This document shows positions 9,387 through 21,600 of a DNA stretch of 64,000 bases, piece by piece. A program made the position numbers and the translations under genes. Each line of letters starts with the position of its first letter. Position 1 is the first letter of the stretch. Source of the DNA: Hordeum vulgare subsp. vulgare (lineage: Eukaryota > Streptophyta > Magnoliopsida > Poales > Poaceae); NCBI RefSeq assembly GCF_904849725.1, contig NC_058519.1, forward strand, positions 533,456,316 to 533,520,315. The letters are read 5' to 3'. Under the pieces are notes generated by a model. The model saw nothing but the letters and a program-made list of their open reading frames with translations, had not been told where the DNA came from and ran no database searches.

Positions 9387-9566
9387 AAAGGGCTCGCAGT
9401 ACCGTAAAAAGTTTTGTGGACGCCCTTAAATGAGTTTTGCGGGCCGAGCTCGCAGTACCGTAAAAAAGTTTTGTAGACGTCCTTAAACGAGTTTTGCAGG
9501 CTGGGCTCACGGTAGCGTAAAAAAGTTTTGTGGACGTCCTTAAACGAGTTTTGCAGGCCGGCCTGT
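9387..9566 (+). repeat. 56-57 bp tandem repeat (about 3 units), C1
   Basis: CGTAAAA.AGTTTTGTGGACG recurs at 9403, 9459 and 9516. Units contain TTAAACGAGTTTTGC. A TATAAATA box lies just downstream (9607-9614). The array plus hairpin resembles subterminal repeats of a DNA transposon. That is inference. Confidence 0.8.
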
Positions 9567-9693
9567 TGCGGGATCTCTTAGGTTCCTCATAAGGCTATAT
9601 ATCTACTATAAATAGGGCATTTGTATAAGTCTAAAATCATGATTATGATTTTCCAAATTCTACATGTAGTGAGATAGTAATCGGAAATCCGTT

Positions 9694-10043
9694 GGTGCTC
9701 CCAGGAGCGCGCGTGTTAAATATTTTTTTAAATGTCACAAAAATTTCAACAAAAAATTGATGTGTTCTTTGTCACATTCAAATGCCAGATACAAATTTGT
9801 AGGCAAAAAACTTAAACATCTTTGTCCTGTGCAAAAAAAAAAAACAACAAAAACATCAAATGTTATCTTAAATTTGGCTTTTTAACCGGTGAAACATCGC
9901 TATTCCGTTCCGCATGAAATTTTCTAAAATGTTTGCGACACTAACACGAACATCTACAAAACAAATCTGTTTTTTTAAGAAAAAACTATTAGAATATATA
10001 TTTTTGTTTACTATTCATGCAGGAGCGTGCACTCCCGGAAACC
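9694..10043. mobile_element. Possible MITE-like insertion, C1
   Basis: GGTGCTCCCAGGAGCGCGCG on the left and AGGAGCGTGCACTCCCGG on the right are imperfect inverted complements enclosing AT-rich non-coding sequence. The target duplication is not clear. Present also at 51095-51442. Confidence 0.3.
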
Positions 10044-10225
10044 AAAACGCCATTCTCAATGATAACTGCAAGAATTAATGTAAAATTTGTAGAATAGAGT
10101 GGAGCATCGTATATGGCTTATTTCTCTTCGCTAATTCTAACAATATTTCTCTTATCATGGATAAGTTATAGCCCTTCACTACAACACCATGTTTTTTTTC
10201 ATGAAAGACAAAATCATGCTTATTA

Positions 10226-10337
10226 CTTCCTCCGTCCGGAAATACTTGTCATAGAAATAGATGTATCTAGACTTATTTCAGTTATAGATACGCCCATTTT
10301 ATATATTTCTAGGAGAAGTATTTTCGGACGGAGGGAG
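10226..10337. mobile_element. Stowaway MITE, 112 bp, C1
   Basis: Inverted ends CTTCCTCCGTCCGGAAATAC and ...TTTTCGGACGGAGGGAG are flanked by TA. The interior is nearly palindromic. Copy at 51624-51735. Confidence 0.85.
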
Positions 10338-10345
10338 TACTTATA

Positions 10346-10504
10346 CTCCCTCCGTTTCAAAATATAAGACCTTTTAGAGATTTCAGTAGAAGACTACATA
10401 CGGAGCAAAATGAATGAATCTATACTCTAAAATATGTCTATGTACATCCCTATGTAGTTCATAGTGCAATCTCTAAAAGGTCTTATATTTAGGAACGGAG
10501 GGAG
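10346..10504. mobile_element. Stowaway MITE, 159 bp (Thalos-like), C1
   Basis: CTCCCTCCGTTTCAAAATAT to ...TTTAGGAACGGAGGGAG, TA-flanked. The interior (GACTACATACGGAGCAAAATG) resembles the cereal Thalos family from memory. It lies 8 bp from the previous MITE. Copy at 51744-51903. Confidence 0.85.
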
Positions 10505-11759
10505 TAGTTGACTAGTATGCTATTATCCTACACGAGTTGCTTTTGTTGTATGACCAGCGAAATGCTTCCACGCTGAAGACTTGGGTATTTTTAATAATGC
10601 AGTTGCTTCTCATGGCACATGAGAAGATGATGCAATGCAGCTGATGTCTCATTGTCATGTACAAACTCATGCATTTGTTCACTCTAGTTTGCCACTTGGT
10701 GCCAAACTCGTGTAAGAAATTTGAAACTGTGATACGTTTTATTCTGTGTGAAATTTTACTCTTTCCTGAAACTGGGCATGGAGTGGAGTCAACATCCGAT
10801 GAGCCGAGCATGTCGCAGTTCTGAAACTGAGTATTTCTTTCAGTCCTGCCCTACCATGTCTGTATTTACATGAGCTTAGAACCCGACAGTGAGCCCGGCC
10901 TTCTAGTCACAACGACCGGCCGGCTTCATCTCTGGACTCTGCTTGGACGCCGGCTCCTGACAGTTGGACGTCGATGGCACCGATTTCTAGGACGTCACTG
11001 CCGTCGATCGCCTGGACGCCAAGCATCCGGGTGCCGGCGGCGTGAAATCTAAATGTGAGCTTGGCCTGGTGCGAGGAGACGAGGAGTCGTATAAACTGGA
11101 GAATAATTACGACCTGCTGCTTAATTTGTGTCAAGAGAATATCCAGCCTTCGAATAAGCTACTACAATGCAAGCTCAACAAAGCATATACTGCATGTGAA
11201 ATTAAAGCTCAACAAAGCATATACTGCATGTGAAATTAAATATGTCTGCTATTCTTGATGTAAACATGTAGGATTATAGCAAACACAGCTTAGTATAATG
11301 GGAGTACCTAGAACTCAGCTAGCTGAGATTTATCTATGATCACATGACATCATCATATATGTTGATTGGATTCTTTCCTTCTCTCCAAGGTTTGTACATG
11401 TCGTGTTGTTTTTTGGGCTTAGCCTTTTCATTTCTATTGTCACTCATGCAAGAGCAAACATACGAATACAGAAGAGAAGCACATACGTCCTAGTGGGCTA
11501 ATTTGTACAACATATTTTGGTTGCCATAACACAATTGTGGAGTGTACTCTTCTTGAGCTATATCCAGTCATAAGAAGAACAATAGGAGTTGTCTTAAAAA
11601 GATGTTTTCTTTGTTGTTTTTTCAGTTTTGCCTCAGTTCAGCAGTAATCACCGGCATGACACCTCTGGCGCACATGATCTATCCCGGTCTTGTCCCATGC
11701 ATTATTTATTTATTTGTTTCTTAAAATCCATCATTTTTTTAAATGACCGACTCTGGAAC
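10505..11759. other. Non-coding stretch of C1
   Basis: No gene is recognised. Short open frames differ between C1 and C2 and lack motifs. The part 10870-11050 is locally GC-rich (GACGCCGGCTCC...) without a recognisable product. Confidence 0.5.
11171..11238 (+). repeat. 34-bp tandem duplication specific to C1
   Basis: A unit starting AAGCTCAACAAAGC is present twice here and once in C2 (near 52568), so it arose after the block duplication. Confidence 0.85.
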
Positions 11760-12520
11760 CTGACTATGAAAACTTGCACTTGGGCCCCTCTTTTAATACT
11801 TGTAATTGCGACCTCACTAGCATATTGGCAGTTGCGACCCGACTTCAAAACTTGTACTAACACCCTTTTTTTAATACACTTGAATACTTGCAGTTGGGCT
11901 CCGACTTTGGAAACTTGCAGTTGCGACCCGACTTTGGGAACTTGCAGTTGTGACCCGACTTTGGAAACTTGCAGTAGCGACCCGACTTTGAAAACTTGCA
12001 GTTGCGACCCGACTTTAGAAACTTGCAGTTGCGACCCGACTTTGAACACTTGCAGTTGTGCTCTGACTTTAAACACTTGAAGTTGCTACCCAACTCTGGA
12101 AACTTGCAGTTGGGCCCCGATTTTGGAAACTTGCAATTGCGACCCGACTTTGGGAACTTGCAGTTGCGACCCGATTTTGGAAACATGCAGTAGCGACCCG
12201 ACTTTGAAAACTTGCAGTTGCGACCCGACTTTAGAAACTTGCAGTTGCGATCCGACTTTGAACACTTGCAGTTGTGCCCTGACTTTAAACACTTGCAGTT
12301 GCTGCCCAACTTTGGAAACTTGCAGTTGCGACCCGGCTTTGGAAACTTGCGGTTGCGACCCAACTTCAGAAACTTGCAGTTGCGATCCGACTTTGAACAC
12401 TTGCAGTTGCGACCTGACTTTAAACACTTGCAGTTGCTACCCCGACTTTGAAAACCTACAGTTGCGACTCGACTTCGAATACTTGCAGTTACAACCACGA
12501 TATGAAAGCCCGTAGTCGCG
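11760..12520 (+). repeat. 27-bp minisatellite with 216-bp higher-order period, C1
   Basis: About 23 units of the type CGACCCGACTTTGGAAACTT-GCAGTTG, with degenerate units at the left edge. Variant units (GTTGGGCCC, AGTAGCG, CACTTGCAGTTGCT) recur in the same order every 8 units: TTGGG variants at 11891 and 12107 are exactly 216 bp apart. Because 27 is a multiple of three, several frames on both strands stay open (CSCDPTLET on plus, GRNCKFLKS on minus). These are treated as by-products. Confidence 0.9.
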
Positions 12521-14568
12521 GCCACATTTGAAAAATGGTGTTCGCGTACCATTTTTGAAAACCTCGCGGTTGCGACTTCACGTAAAACCTAATAGTTGCA
12601 ACCCGAGTTGATAGATTGTAATTACAACCCAATTTAAAAAACTAGCAGATGTGACCAGAGTTAAAAACTTTTGTAGCAGAAAACTTTTGACAGAAAAACT
12701 CATGAAAAAAGCATTTCTACCAAAAAGGAGGCATGGGCTTTGATATCATTAGAAAAAAGTACGCAAAATAAAAATAAATAAGATGAATAATAATAGAAAA
12801 TAAATGAAAAATAAAAATATGAAACAACAAAAATAGAAAATGAATAAATGGAAGAGACAAATAAAAATAGTGAAATCACTTAATAATCAATTATCCAATC
12901 TATGGTAACAAATGAATATTAATCTAAAAAACAAAATGAATACACTAATTTAGTTAATGGGAGAATATTGGAATTATATTCTACTACATATTAGTGAAAT
13001 AAGAAAAAATAACAGCAATTAATCATGGGAGAAAAATATGTGAAAAGAAAGTCGTTACAAAAAGCTGACCCTAGAAGCTACGGTCAACAGATGACACTGA
13101 CGAGATTTAAAAATGAAAACAAGTTACAATAACATGCAATTAGCACATCAACGATTCACATCATTGAATCATATCCTCTTTCCCTTTTTCCACTGAGTAA
13201 AAAAGAAGAAGAAGAAAAAGAAGAATAAAAGTCCATATAACCTAGCTCCATAAACGAAAAACAAAAAATCTACTACTCATGCACATGGGCCACGTCCTAT
13301 ACGAAATTAGAGCCGCCTCCCTTGGACAAAACCAAGGAAAAAACTAACGCACTATATAAAATAGTGTCGTCCCTAGAAATATATTATTAGCATGCTATAG
13401 CGTGTATTTAACAAGACATTATACATTAATAAATTTAACGAGACAATTCTCTATACGTCCTATAGCATGTTACTAGCGACGGTATAGCGTGTTATTTTTT
13501 CCATGAACAGAACACACAACGAGTATAATTTATTGTGTGACGATTGGACGAAAAAAAACATCATTACAAAGTGCTACAGTGAAGAAATGACAAAACAGAA
13601 AAGTAACAACGTTACATTTATATCTCTGAGCCCATGGTTTCTCATTGGGCTAGGAAATATGAAGAAAAGAAAAGCGCACATAGCCCAGCCTAATAGTCAA
13701 ACAAAAAAAGGACAGATAAAACAAAATCAACGCACATGGGGCTGCCCTGTAGGAGAACACCCATGCATCCTTTCACGCGAAAGAAATGTTTCCTACGAAT
13801 CTTAAAACACTGATCTAATGGTTACAACGGTGAATGAGACAATAACAAAAACTCATCTAGCTGAGTTTTAGGAAGACCGTAGTATAATTGCAATCCATCT
13901 TATGGACCAGCATGCACCTTCTTCCCCTTGCTCCAATAACATCCAAAAGGGTCTAGTTGCTGCCGCCGTCGCGCCACTGGTACTGCTGTTCATCGCAGCT
14001 CACGCCACCCCTTGAGCATGTCGCTTGACGAGTTGCAGCGATGAACACTGACGTTGGCACTGGAAGGCAGGGGAGGCGAACTGCAGCGATGAACTCTAGC
14101 ATGGGCAAGCAGGGGAGTCGAGCTGCGCGTATAGGCACGCATGCACGCGCAAGTCTGGGGCCTTTGGGTGAGCTGCAATGGCACACTTAGGTGTGGGCGA
14201 ACTAGGATAGTGAACTGCGACGTGGTGCAGGGAAGGAGAGTTATGTCAAAGGGCATGTCGTGGACGAGCATGCACCAGAGAGCTTCGGCGGCACACTAAG
14301 GCATGGATGAGCTACGGAGGATGTTGCGACACATGGATCTGGATTAACTTTGGACACGAGAGGGCTGCAGGATTTGGACTGCAGCGGCTAGCCGTGACAC
14401 ATGGATCGATCGCATCATTAACTTTGGAGCAACCCCATCCCCAGACCCAGAAACGGGAAACAGTGCCAGGCAGGTGCGACTCTCAACATATCACAAGGAA
14501 CAACAAGAAGATAGGGAAACAACTGATTAAGCAGTGCAAATGGCAATCCATAATACAGTACAGTAGTA
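12521..14568. other. AT-rich then GC-richer non-coding stretch of C1
   Basis: 12650-13500 is AT-rich with A-runs. 13930-14290 is GC-richer, with repeated CTGCAGCGATGAAC. No motif-bearing frame is seen. Frames of 90-100 codons are not conserved as proteins between C1 and C2 beyond nucleotide similarity. Confidence 0.5.
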
Positions 14569-14734
14569 CCACCCAATTATGACATGGTCCAGTTCGATAG
14601 CATATATAAGCTCAAAACCTAACGTTGATCAAGGCACAGTTACTGAAAGGGGAGGCAACAGTATAACATAATCAAACCGTCAATTTCCTAAGGGTGCGAT
14701 GGGTAGAAAAATATGTTAGTTAATTTACTAACTA

Positions 14735-16419
14735 TGGAGCAGACTTCACGCCCACGAAGCGGTGCCCTGGTCCTTCGCGTCCTTATCCTTGCCGCGGCTC
14801 CTGCTCCTTCTCCCTGTCGTCGCCGCCGCCGCCACCCGTCGCTGCTGCCGCTGCCCGTCGCTCTAGCCCCGCCCTCGAGGACCTCCGCGGCTCCCTGCTA
14901 CTTCTCCCTGCCGTCGCCGCCGCCGCCACTCGCCGTCGTGGCCACGCCGCTCGCGTCGTTCTCCCTGTCGCCGCGGCTCCCTGCTCCTTCTCCCTGGCGT
15001 CGCCACCGCCGCCACTCGCCGCCGTGGCCACCGCCTCTCGCGTCGTTCTCCCTGTCGCCGCCGCGGCCGCCACCGCCACTTGACATAGTTGGCCCCGCCA
15101 TCTTGGACCTCTGCGGCGCGTCTTCAACCTGGTAAGGTCTCTGTTCTATTCGAATCCCCTGTTGAATAAATCCTAGTGCATCTTCCTCTATCAGATAGCT
15201 AGTTTTCTGAAACTGTACTGTAGCGAATCGTGAGGTCTACTCTTGCTTTTGTAATTCAGAATAAGAGGAATAGAACTGCAGTAAGAAAAGTTGCAGCTTT
15301 CAGGCAACACAAACACACTGTCCACTTCTCTGTCAGTTCATTGCAATTGCGTTCTTCAATCTTCAGTGATAACAACCCCTCTGAACAGAGATCATCATAA
15401 TCTGCGTGTTACTCCCCTATGGGTTTTGGTTAAATCACTCTTCTAGTTTGACCTTTGGATAAATCTGCATATTCCTACTAGTTTGGCTTTTGGACAAATC
15501 TGCATATTCCTATTAGTCTACGGGTAATACTAAATTGTTTTTGCTTAAATCACTCTTCTATGGTGCTGGTTCTGTTGGTGCAAATCAGGAAGTGCTTACT
15601 GGAGTATATCTAATGTTTCTGTTTCATTATGTACACAAGCATTGTTACTGATACGTGTTTTAGTTTCATGGGTGGAATTCAAATAACTTATATTTGATTC
15701 TTTTTAATTGCAGGGTTTGACATGGAATATGGGAGTGCCACCCTCGAGAACATTGCAGAATATGACATGGTGATCAGTCAAATTTTTGGCAGCGAGGAAC
15801 AAGGTTACAATTACTATAATGCATATGCTCGGTCAAAGGGTTTTGGTGTTAGGAAGGAAGAACTGACCAGGAAGTCGGGCACGAACATAGCTTTTCGTCG
15901 CCTTTATGTCTGTTGTAAAGAAGGATATCGGGCGAGGGAGCACTTCAAAAAAACTGAACGAGTGCGAACTCCTAGGCCGCTGTCACGTTCTGGATGTGGC
16001 GCCCGGATGGAGATCGAGCTTCGTATGGGTAATGGTGAATGGTTTGTAAAAGATTTTGTGGACGAACATAACCATCCACGCGCTAAGCCTGACCAGACAG
16101 CTTTCATAAGATCACATCGCGGGCTGAGTGATGTGCAAAAGGCTGATGTCATTGAGTATGGAATTGGTGGCCTTAGACACATCAAATAATGGAAGTAATG
16201 GAGAAGGATAGTGGTGGTTACAGCAAGGTAAACTTTATTTCTAGGGACCTGTATAATTTTGTTGCCGAGTACAAGAAGAAAAAAATGTTTAGCACAAGTG
16301 ATGCATCTCCTGGAAGTTTTTTTTGGTTGCATTGTGTGACAGAACATTTAGTATGCTTAACAGGTATGACTTTTCAGAAAATATATATGCAGTACATGAT
16401 GAAACGGAGGGAGTACTAG
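14735..16419 (+). pseudogene. FAR1/FHY3-type DNA-binding domain gene fragment, copy A2 (longest frame)
   Basis: The 5' CCG-rich exon ends at 15131, intron 15132-15713 (GTAAGG...TTGCAG), and ATG is at 15722. The 155-codon frame 15722-16189 covers the complete FAR1 N-terminal domain: NYYNAYARSKGFGVRKEELT, the CC pair in LYVCCKEGY, SGCGARMEIEL and DEHNHP, which together form a WRKY-GCM1-type zinc fold. It stops at TAA after GLRHIK because of a missing base shared by all copies. 16189-16419 continues in the next frame (MEVMEKDSGGYSKV) and then leaves the family. The transposase-like core, SWIM finger and nuclear export parts of full FAR1 proteins (700-900 residues) are absent. It might make a DNA-binding-only peptide, but expression is unknown. 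Confidence 0.7.
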
Positions 16420-16604
16420 TTAATAAGTTGCAACCTTTTTAAATAAGTTATGTCTATTACTTGTGATTACTGGACTAGTTGTTGCTCTACCATTTGATTG
16501 CATGAGCATGTGACAAATTTCATTGTACTTATAATCTACTTGCTTTTACTGAATTTACATTGGCTCTAATATGCATTGTTCGTCCATAATAACTAATCAG
16601 ATTC

Positions 16605-16859
16605 GATATACATAACATCGGTACAAGCGGCACTGAATACCCAGCACCGTATGCCATTGTGTACCGAAACATGGCGATATTGGGTGTGGATGGCTTCAAC
16701 ACGCTTCCAGCGAACTGCATGACTCTGTGCTACATCTTCTTCGCTGCAGCTATTGCCATCAACCTGATAAGAGACAAGGGACAACGACAAGCCACGGCCA
16801 CGCATCAACATCAGCATGTAATTACAGCCACTTTCGAGGACACTTGTTTTGTAGGCTAG
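16605..16859 (+). pseudogene. YSL transporter fragment, copy A2
   Basis: Same segment as in A1 ([21 protein letters not shown]). A C-to-T change makes TAG at 16857-16859, earlier than the A1 stop. Upstream Y-P-A-P-Y is intact. Confidence 0.55.
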
Positions 16860-17336
16860 AAGTTAGGTCCATGCAAACGAGAATTATCCGTATGAATCCA
16901 ATTTCCAAAACGATTGTAGCTGTTCCTTCACAATGTAAAAAAGGAAGAGGAAAAGACTCAAGAGGCAGAACAACAGATTAGGTGTAGCAGAATTTAACAT
17001 TTTTTCTGCCTTGTGTAACTATGGCATGTTGTTCTGCCTGGTAGGCTGCAAGTTGTGTACTTGTGAGTTGTGTGACATGTTCCTGCAAAAAGCAGGTGCT
17101 TCCATTACTGATGTTACAATACAACTGTTTGTCTAGCCTCGGACTGAAGAAATGCACGTTCAGGTTCAGTTTCAGAACCCTGAACTCGCAACGACGAAGT
17201 TCCATGTGTTGGAGAGTGTGTGTGTCCGGTGTGTTGTTCATGGCCCACCATCAGGAGAGTGCGTGTGTAATAAAAAAATGCAGTAGAAGTAACACACGGT
17301 GATAATAATAAATAATTACAGACAAAACATTAAAAA

Positions 17337-17398
17337 TGCTCATTGGGGGAATCGAACCTATCACCTCGAGCAAATTAGTGCACCAACCAAACCAGCTG
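17337..17398 (-). other. tRNA-like sequence (B-box), copy A2
   Basis: Same B-box (GGTTCGATTCC on minus) and degenerate A-box as 2891-2952, so it was in the ancestral block. 16860-17336 shows no gene. Confidence 0.35.
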
Positions 17399-17699
17399 AT
17401 CATATACTTGTGATGTAAAGTCATATACTTGTGATGTAAATTCTTAAGTATATAATTATTTACTTCACTTCAGGGAGGTTGTAATTAAAAATTAGGAAAA
17501 TATATTAACTAGCGTCACAAAAAAAATTCTTTTGTACAGATAAGTCGAGTCATAAACATTTAGATCATCTACATACGGAATCTAACCAAAGTATACAGTG
17601 CAACGATAATAATAAATAAATAATTACAGACAAAACATTAAAAGAATTATATAGATAAGTCGAGTCATAAACATTTAGAGCATATGCAGTCGGAAACTA

Positions 17700-19745
17700 C
17701 GGTGAATTTCATTGTTTTATGACATTTTATGTATTTGACATTTTTTTTATGACAAACTACTAAAATACAAGCCGAACGTGACAGAACGTGCATAATAGGC
17801 CATTCGGGTACAAGCCGAAAGGTTCAGTCTCTTACCACGTTTTTGTTTTCACTTTCTTCAATTGCTCAAAAGAAATTCTAAAACATTGTATCATACTCGA
17901 AAGAATGGACGCCAAATTTCATTGATTTATGGCATTCTATATATTTTAAAAACACTAAAATACAAGTCGAGCGTGACGCAACGTGCATACAGTGTCGAAA
18001 TTCGTTTAAATTTTGCATATACGACCAGCATGGGCATGCACATTTATTGGCCAAATTTTGTGTGATTTCATGCATGGTCAAATAATTGACCATGTTCATG
18101 GTAGGGGTTCGGGTACAAGCCGAAAGGGTGACTCTCCTAGCACGTATCTTTTAATTTTCTTCAATTGGTCCAAAAACAAATCTAATACATTGTACTCCCT
18201 CCGTTCCTAGATGTAGGGTATATAGTTTTTTGTGAAAAAATTCAGATTATAAGGTGTATTCATTTGATTGACACTTTTGCCCCTGCAATAGCTAGTCCCA
18301 CGCTTGGCCTTCCTAGAAAAAAGGAGATTACATATGACGTTGTGCATGTTGTGGTTAGGTAAGATTTGTGGTTAGTTAAGAAAAAGATTAGCCGCGCGGG
18401 AGAGAGTAGGGAGGAGACGCGCGCCATGTTGATCGCGGGAGAATGCGCGGAGCAAAGGGGTGGCTGCGATTGGGGGAGTCTTTCCCTGAGGATCGGGGCA
18501 GAATGCGCCATCGTAGGATTTCTAGGATTTGTTACGCTAAACAAACTCAACTACCGAGAGAGAGGATCCAGGATTCCGTTTATTCTTCCCTACTCTCACG
18601 TGATTATGGTAGGGGCATTGACGTCCAAAACCAACGAAAGTTCCTTTTCCAGGCCATGCGTTAATATTGGTGTAAAAAACTATACACCCTTCATCTAGGA
18701 ACGGAGGGAGTATCATAGTGGAAAGAATGGATGCCAAATTTCATTGTTTTATGGCATTGTATGTATTTTTATGTATTTTCGAAGTAAAAACACTAAAAAA
18801 CAAGTCGACCGTGACACAACGTGCATAGGTGTCGAAATTCGTTTAAATTTTGCATATACGACCAACATGGGCATGCACATTTATTGGCCAAATTTTGTGT
18901 GATTTCATGCATGGTCAAAAATTGACCATGTTTATGGTAGGGGTTCCGGTACAAGCCGAAAGGTGACTCTCCTAGCACGTATCTTTTAACTTTCTTCAAT
19001 TGGTCCAAAAACAAATCTAATACATTGTATCATAGTGGAAAGAATGGATGCCAAATTTCATTGTTTTATGGCATTGTATGTATTTTTATGTATTTTTGAA
19101 GTAAAAACACTAAAATACAAGCCGAACGTGACGCAACGTGCATACTTTGTCGAAATTCGCTTAAACTGTGCATATACGACCAGCATGGGCATGCACATTT
19201 ATTGGTCAAATTTTGTGTGATTTCATGCATGGTCAAAAATTGACCATGTTCATGATAGGGGTTCGGGTACAAGCCGAAAGGGTGACTCTCCTAGCACGTT
19301 TCTTTTCACTTTCTTCAATTGGTCCAAAAACAAATCTAATACATTGTATCATAGTGGAAAGAATGGATGCCAAATTTCATTGTTTTTTGGCATTGTATGT
19401 ATTTTTGAAGTAAAAACACTAAAATACAAGCCGAACGTGACGCAACGTGCATACGGTGTCGAAATTCGTTTAAATTTTGCATATACGACCAACATGGGCA
19501 TGCACATTTATTGGGCAAATTTTATGTGATTTTATTCATCCCAAAATTAGACCATATTCATAGTAGGTCGTTCGGGTACAAGCCAAGTGGTAGTCTCCGT
19601 ACGTTTCTTTTCTCTTTCTTCTATTGGTCCCAAAAATTTAAAGTACATCATATCATAATGAAAAAAAGGATGCCAAATTTCATTGTTTTATGGCATTATA
19701 TATATTTTCTATGCATTTTCGATGGAGAAAAACCCTAAAATAGAA
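17700..19745 (+). repeat. 318-bp tandem array, copy A2
   Basis: Same units as A1. The unit at about 17890 has lost a stretch containing TTTTTATGTATTTTCGATG. Later units start near 18713, 19030 and 19348, with a partial one from about 19660. One palindrome reads CATGGTCAAATAATTGACC and the others keep three A's in the spacer. Confidence 0.9.
18195..18710. mobile_element. 516-bp Stowaway/Mariner-type MITE, copy A2
   Basis: Same ends and TA flanks as 3765-4280, and the same length. Confidence 0.85.
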
Positions 19746-19938
19746 TTCATGAAAAAAGAGAGTCACGTACAATTTTAAGAAAAAACTTGATACTATGAAT
19801 GGAACTGATCGTGCAGCACGGGAGTTACGTACAACTCTCAGGAAAAAAAAGAGTTAGATATAGCTGCCATTATTCTCAGGATAAAATAATAACAGAAACC
19901 ACGCTCGCGTCCTTATCTAACCCACCCTACTATTCATT

Positions 19939-20370
19939 ATGGACGGCCATCAATCTAATCTGCCTCCAATTGCCGCCGCCACCATTTTCACGTTGTCCTC
20001 CAGAAACAGCCATGGAGCATCGTTCTTATCATTCGCCACCAAGGAAAACGCCATCAGGCAATCCGCCGCCATCAGGGAATGCGCCGCCACGCAATCCGCC
20101 GCCATCAAGCAATCCGTCACCACGCAATCCGTCGCTCAACCCGCCAGCAGCCAATCCATCGCTTCCAGAGAACACACCAGCAGCCAATCCGTCGCGCAAT
20201 CCGCCGCCATCAGGGAATCCGTCGCCATGCAATCCATCGCTCAACCCGCCAGCAACCAATCCGTCGCTTCCAGAGAAACACCAGCAGCCAATCCGTCGCT
20301 CAATCCGCCACTGCCAGATAACTCGCCACCAGGCACTCTGCAAGCGAAATCTCAGGCAAAAAGAAACAAA
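19939..20370 (+). pseudogene. Pro-rich exon, upstream duplicate (unit 1)
   Basis: This is the first copy of the exon described under 24935-26862. It ends at CAAA|GTAAGG, but the next acceptor lies beyond the duplicated exon, so it is probably a redundant or skipped exon. A 1-bp loss (GAGAAACACC against GAGAACACACC in A1 and A3) switches the frame from the NPPPSGN-type reading to the other. Confidence 0.45.
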
Positions 20371-20905
20371 GTAAGGAAATTCAGTACCTGGTTAATAGTA
20401 CGACAGACTATTTTGTTCCATAGATGTGCATAGTACATCAGAGTACTTTTTATTAGATTTGTATATTAGATCTATGTATTTTTCATACGCTAGATGCATA
20501 TTGGAGCATTATTGTTTTCATTGTTGGCCTGCTTCAGTGTCACTGCTCAAAGAGTTCATCAAAATTAGCCCCACCACAAAAATTCTTATATGTTACCAGA
20601 AAAGCAGACAATATTTCTTACTACTCCAATCCGCATGGTTCGACATAATACTTAACCACAGCAGCCACTACTGCAATGGTGCTCTTGAAACCATGGTTCA
20701 GTCTTTGTCCCTAATCATGTTTCATCGGTACATACGTGCATGCTAACAAACTAACCCAACGCTCCACTTGACGCCTGGTTGCATCCATCAACCAGCCACC
20801 CAGCTGTACACTATAATGCATATACCCTCTGGCAGCTGGACCGCCGGGATATAGGGAGCATATACACCCCAAATCCAAAACGCCACTCCTGACTATTTAG
20901 TCCTT
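20371..20905. other. Intron-like stretch, unit 1
   Basis: It follows a GTAAGG donor and is identical to 25367-25901. No gene is recognised. Not present in A1 or A3. Confidence 0.4.
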
Positions 20906-21415
20906 CTGTTGTAAAGAAGGATATCGGGCGAGGGAGCACTTCAAAAAAACTGAACGAGTGCGAACTCCTAGGCCGCTGTCACGTTCTGGATGTGGCGCCC
21001 GGATGGAGATCGAGCTTCGTATGGGTAATGGTGAATGGTTTGTAAAAGATTTTGTGGACGAACATAACCATCCACGCGCTAAGCCTGACCAGACAGCTTT
21101 CATAAGATCACATCGCGGGCTGAGTGATGTGCAAAAGGCTGATGTCATTGAGTATGGAATTGGTGGCCTTAGACACATCAAATAATGGAAGTAATGGAGA
21201 AGGATAGTGGTGGTTACAGCAAGGTAAACTTTATTTCTAGGGACCTGTATAATTTTGTTGCCGAGTACAAGAAGAAAAAAATGTTTAGCACAAGTGATGC
21301 ATCTCCTGGAAGTTTTTTTTGGTTGCATTGTGTGACAGAACATTTAGTATGCTTAACAGGTATGACTTTTCAGAAAATATATATGCAGTACATGATGAAA
21401 CGGAGGGAGTACTAG
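20906..21415 (+). pseudogene. FAR1-like fragment, unit 2 (5'-truncated)
   Basis: Starts at the CC pair of the zinc fold and runs through DEHNHP to the shared stop at 21185, then the shifted frame to 21415. It has no promoter or start codon of its own. Confidence 0.7.
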
Positions 21416-21600
21416 TTAATAAGTTGCAACCTTTTTAAATAAGTTATGTCTATTACTTGTGATTACTGGACTAGTTGTTGCTCTACCATTTGATTGCATG
21501 AGCATGTGACAAATTTCATTGTACTTATAATCTACTTGCTTTTACTGAATTTACATTGGCTCTAATATGCATTGTTCGTCCATAATAACTAATCAGATTC

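Larger units (their letters stand above)
8566..14568 (+). repeat. Segmental duplication block C, copy 1
   Basis: It corresponds to 49985-55966, with an offset of 41,401 over part of its length and small indels elsewhere. It contains the SANT-gene 3' end, hairpin with 57-bp repeats, MITEs and 27-bp minisatellite, and runs directly into block A copy 2. Confidence 0.9.
14569..20328 (+). repeat. Segmental duplication block A, copy 2
   Basis: Same order as copy 1. It lacks about 104 bp near 14646 that copies 1 and 3 have. It is the only copy that continues past AACTCGCCACC into the single-copy D sequence instead of an Angela scrap. Its part from 15910 on is duplicated in tandem. Confidence 0.9.
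15910..20905 (+). repeat. Tandem duplication unit 1 (4,996 bp)
   Basis: It begins inside the FAR1 exon (at CTGTTGTAAAG) and ends in the intron of the PMD/Ulp1-like gene. Unit 2 follows directly. Every open frame recurs at an offset of exactly 4,996 with the same translation, so there are no indels. I saw no substitution in the stretches compared. The junction has only about 1 bp of microhomology. Confidence 0.95.

Noticed and set aside
11760..12520. CRISPR array
   Set aside because: Repeats are contiguous with no unique spacers, and the DNA is plant.
11857..12552. 231-codon minus-strand NCKFLKSGR repeat frame
   Set aside because: Same arithmetic by-product of the minisatellite.
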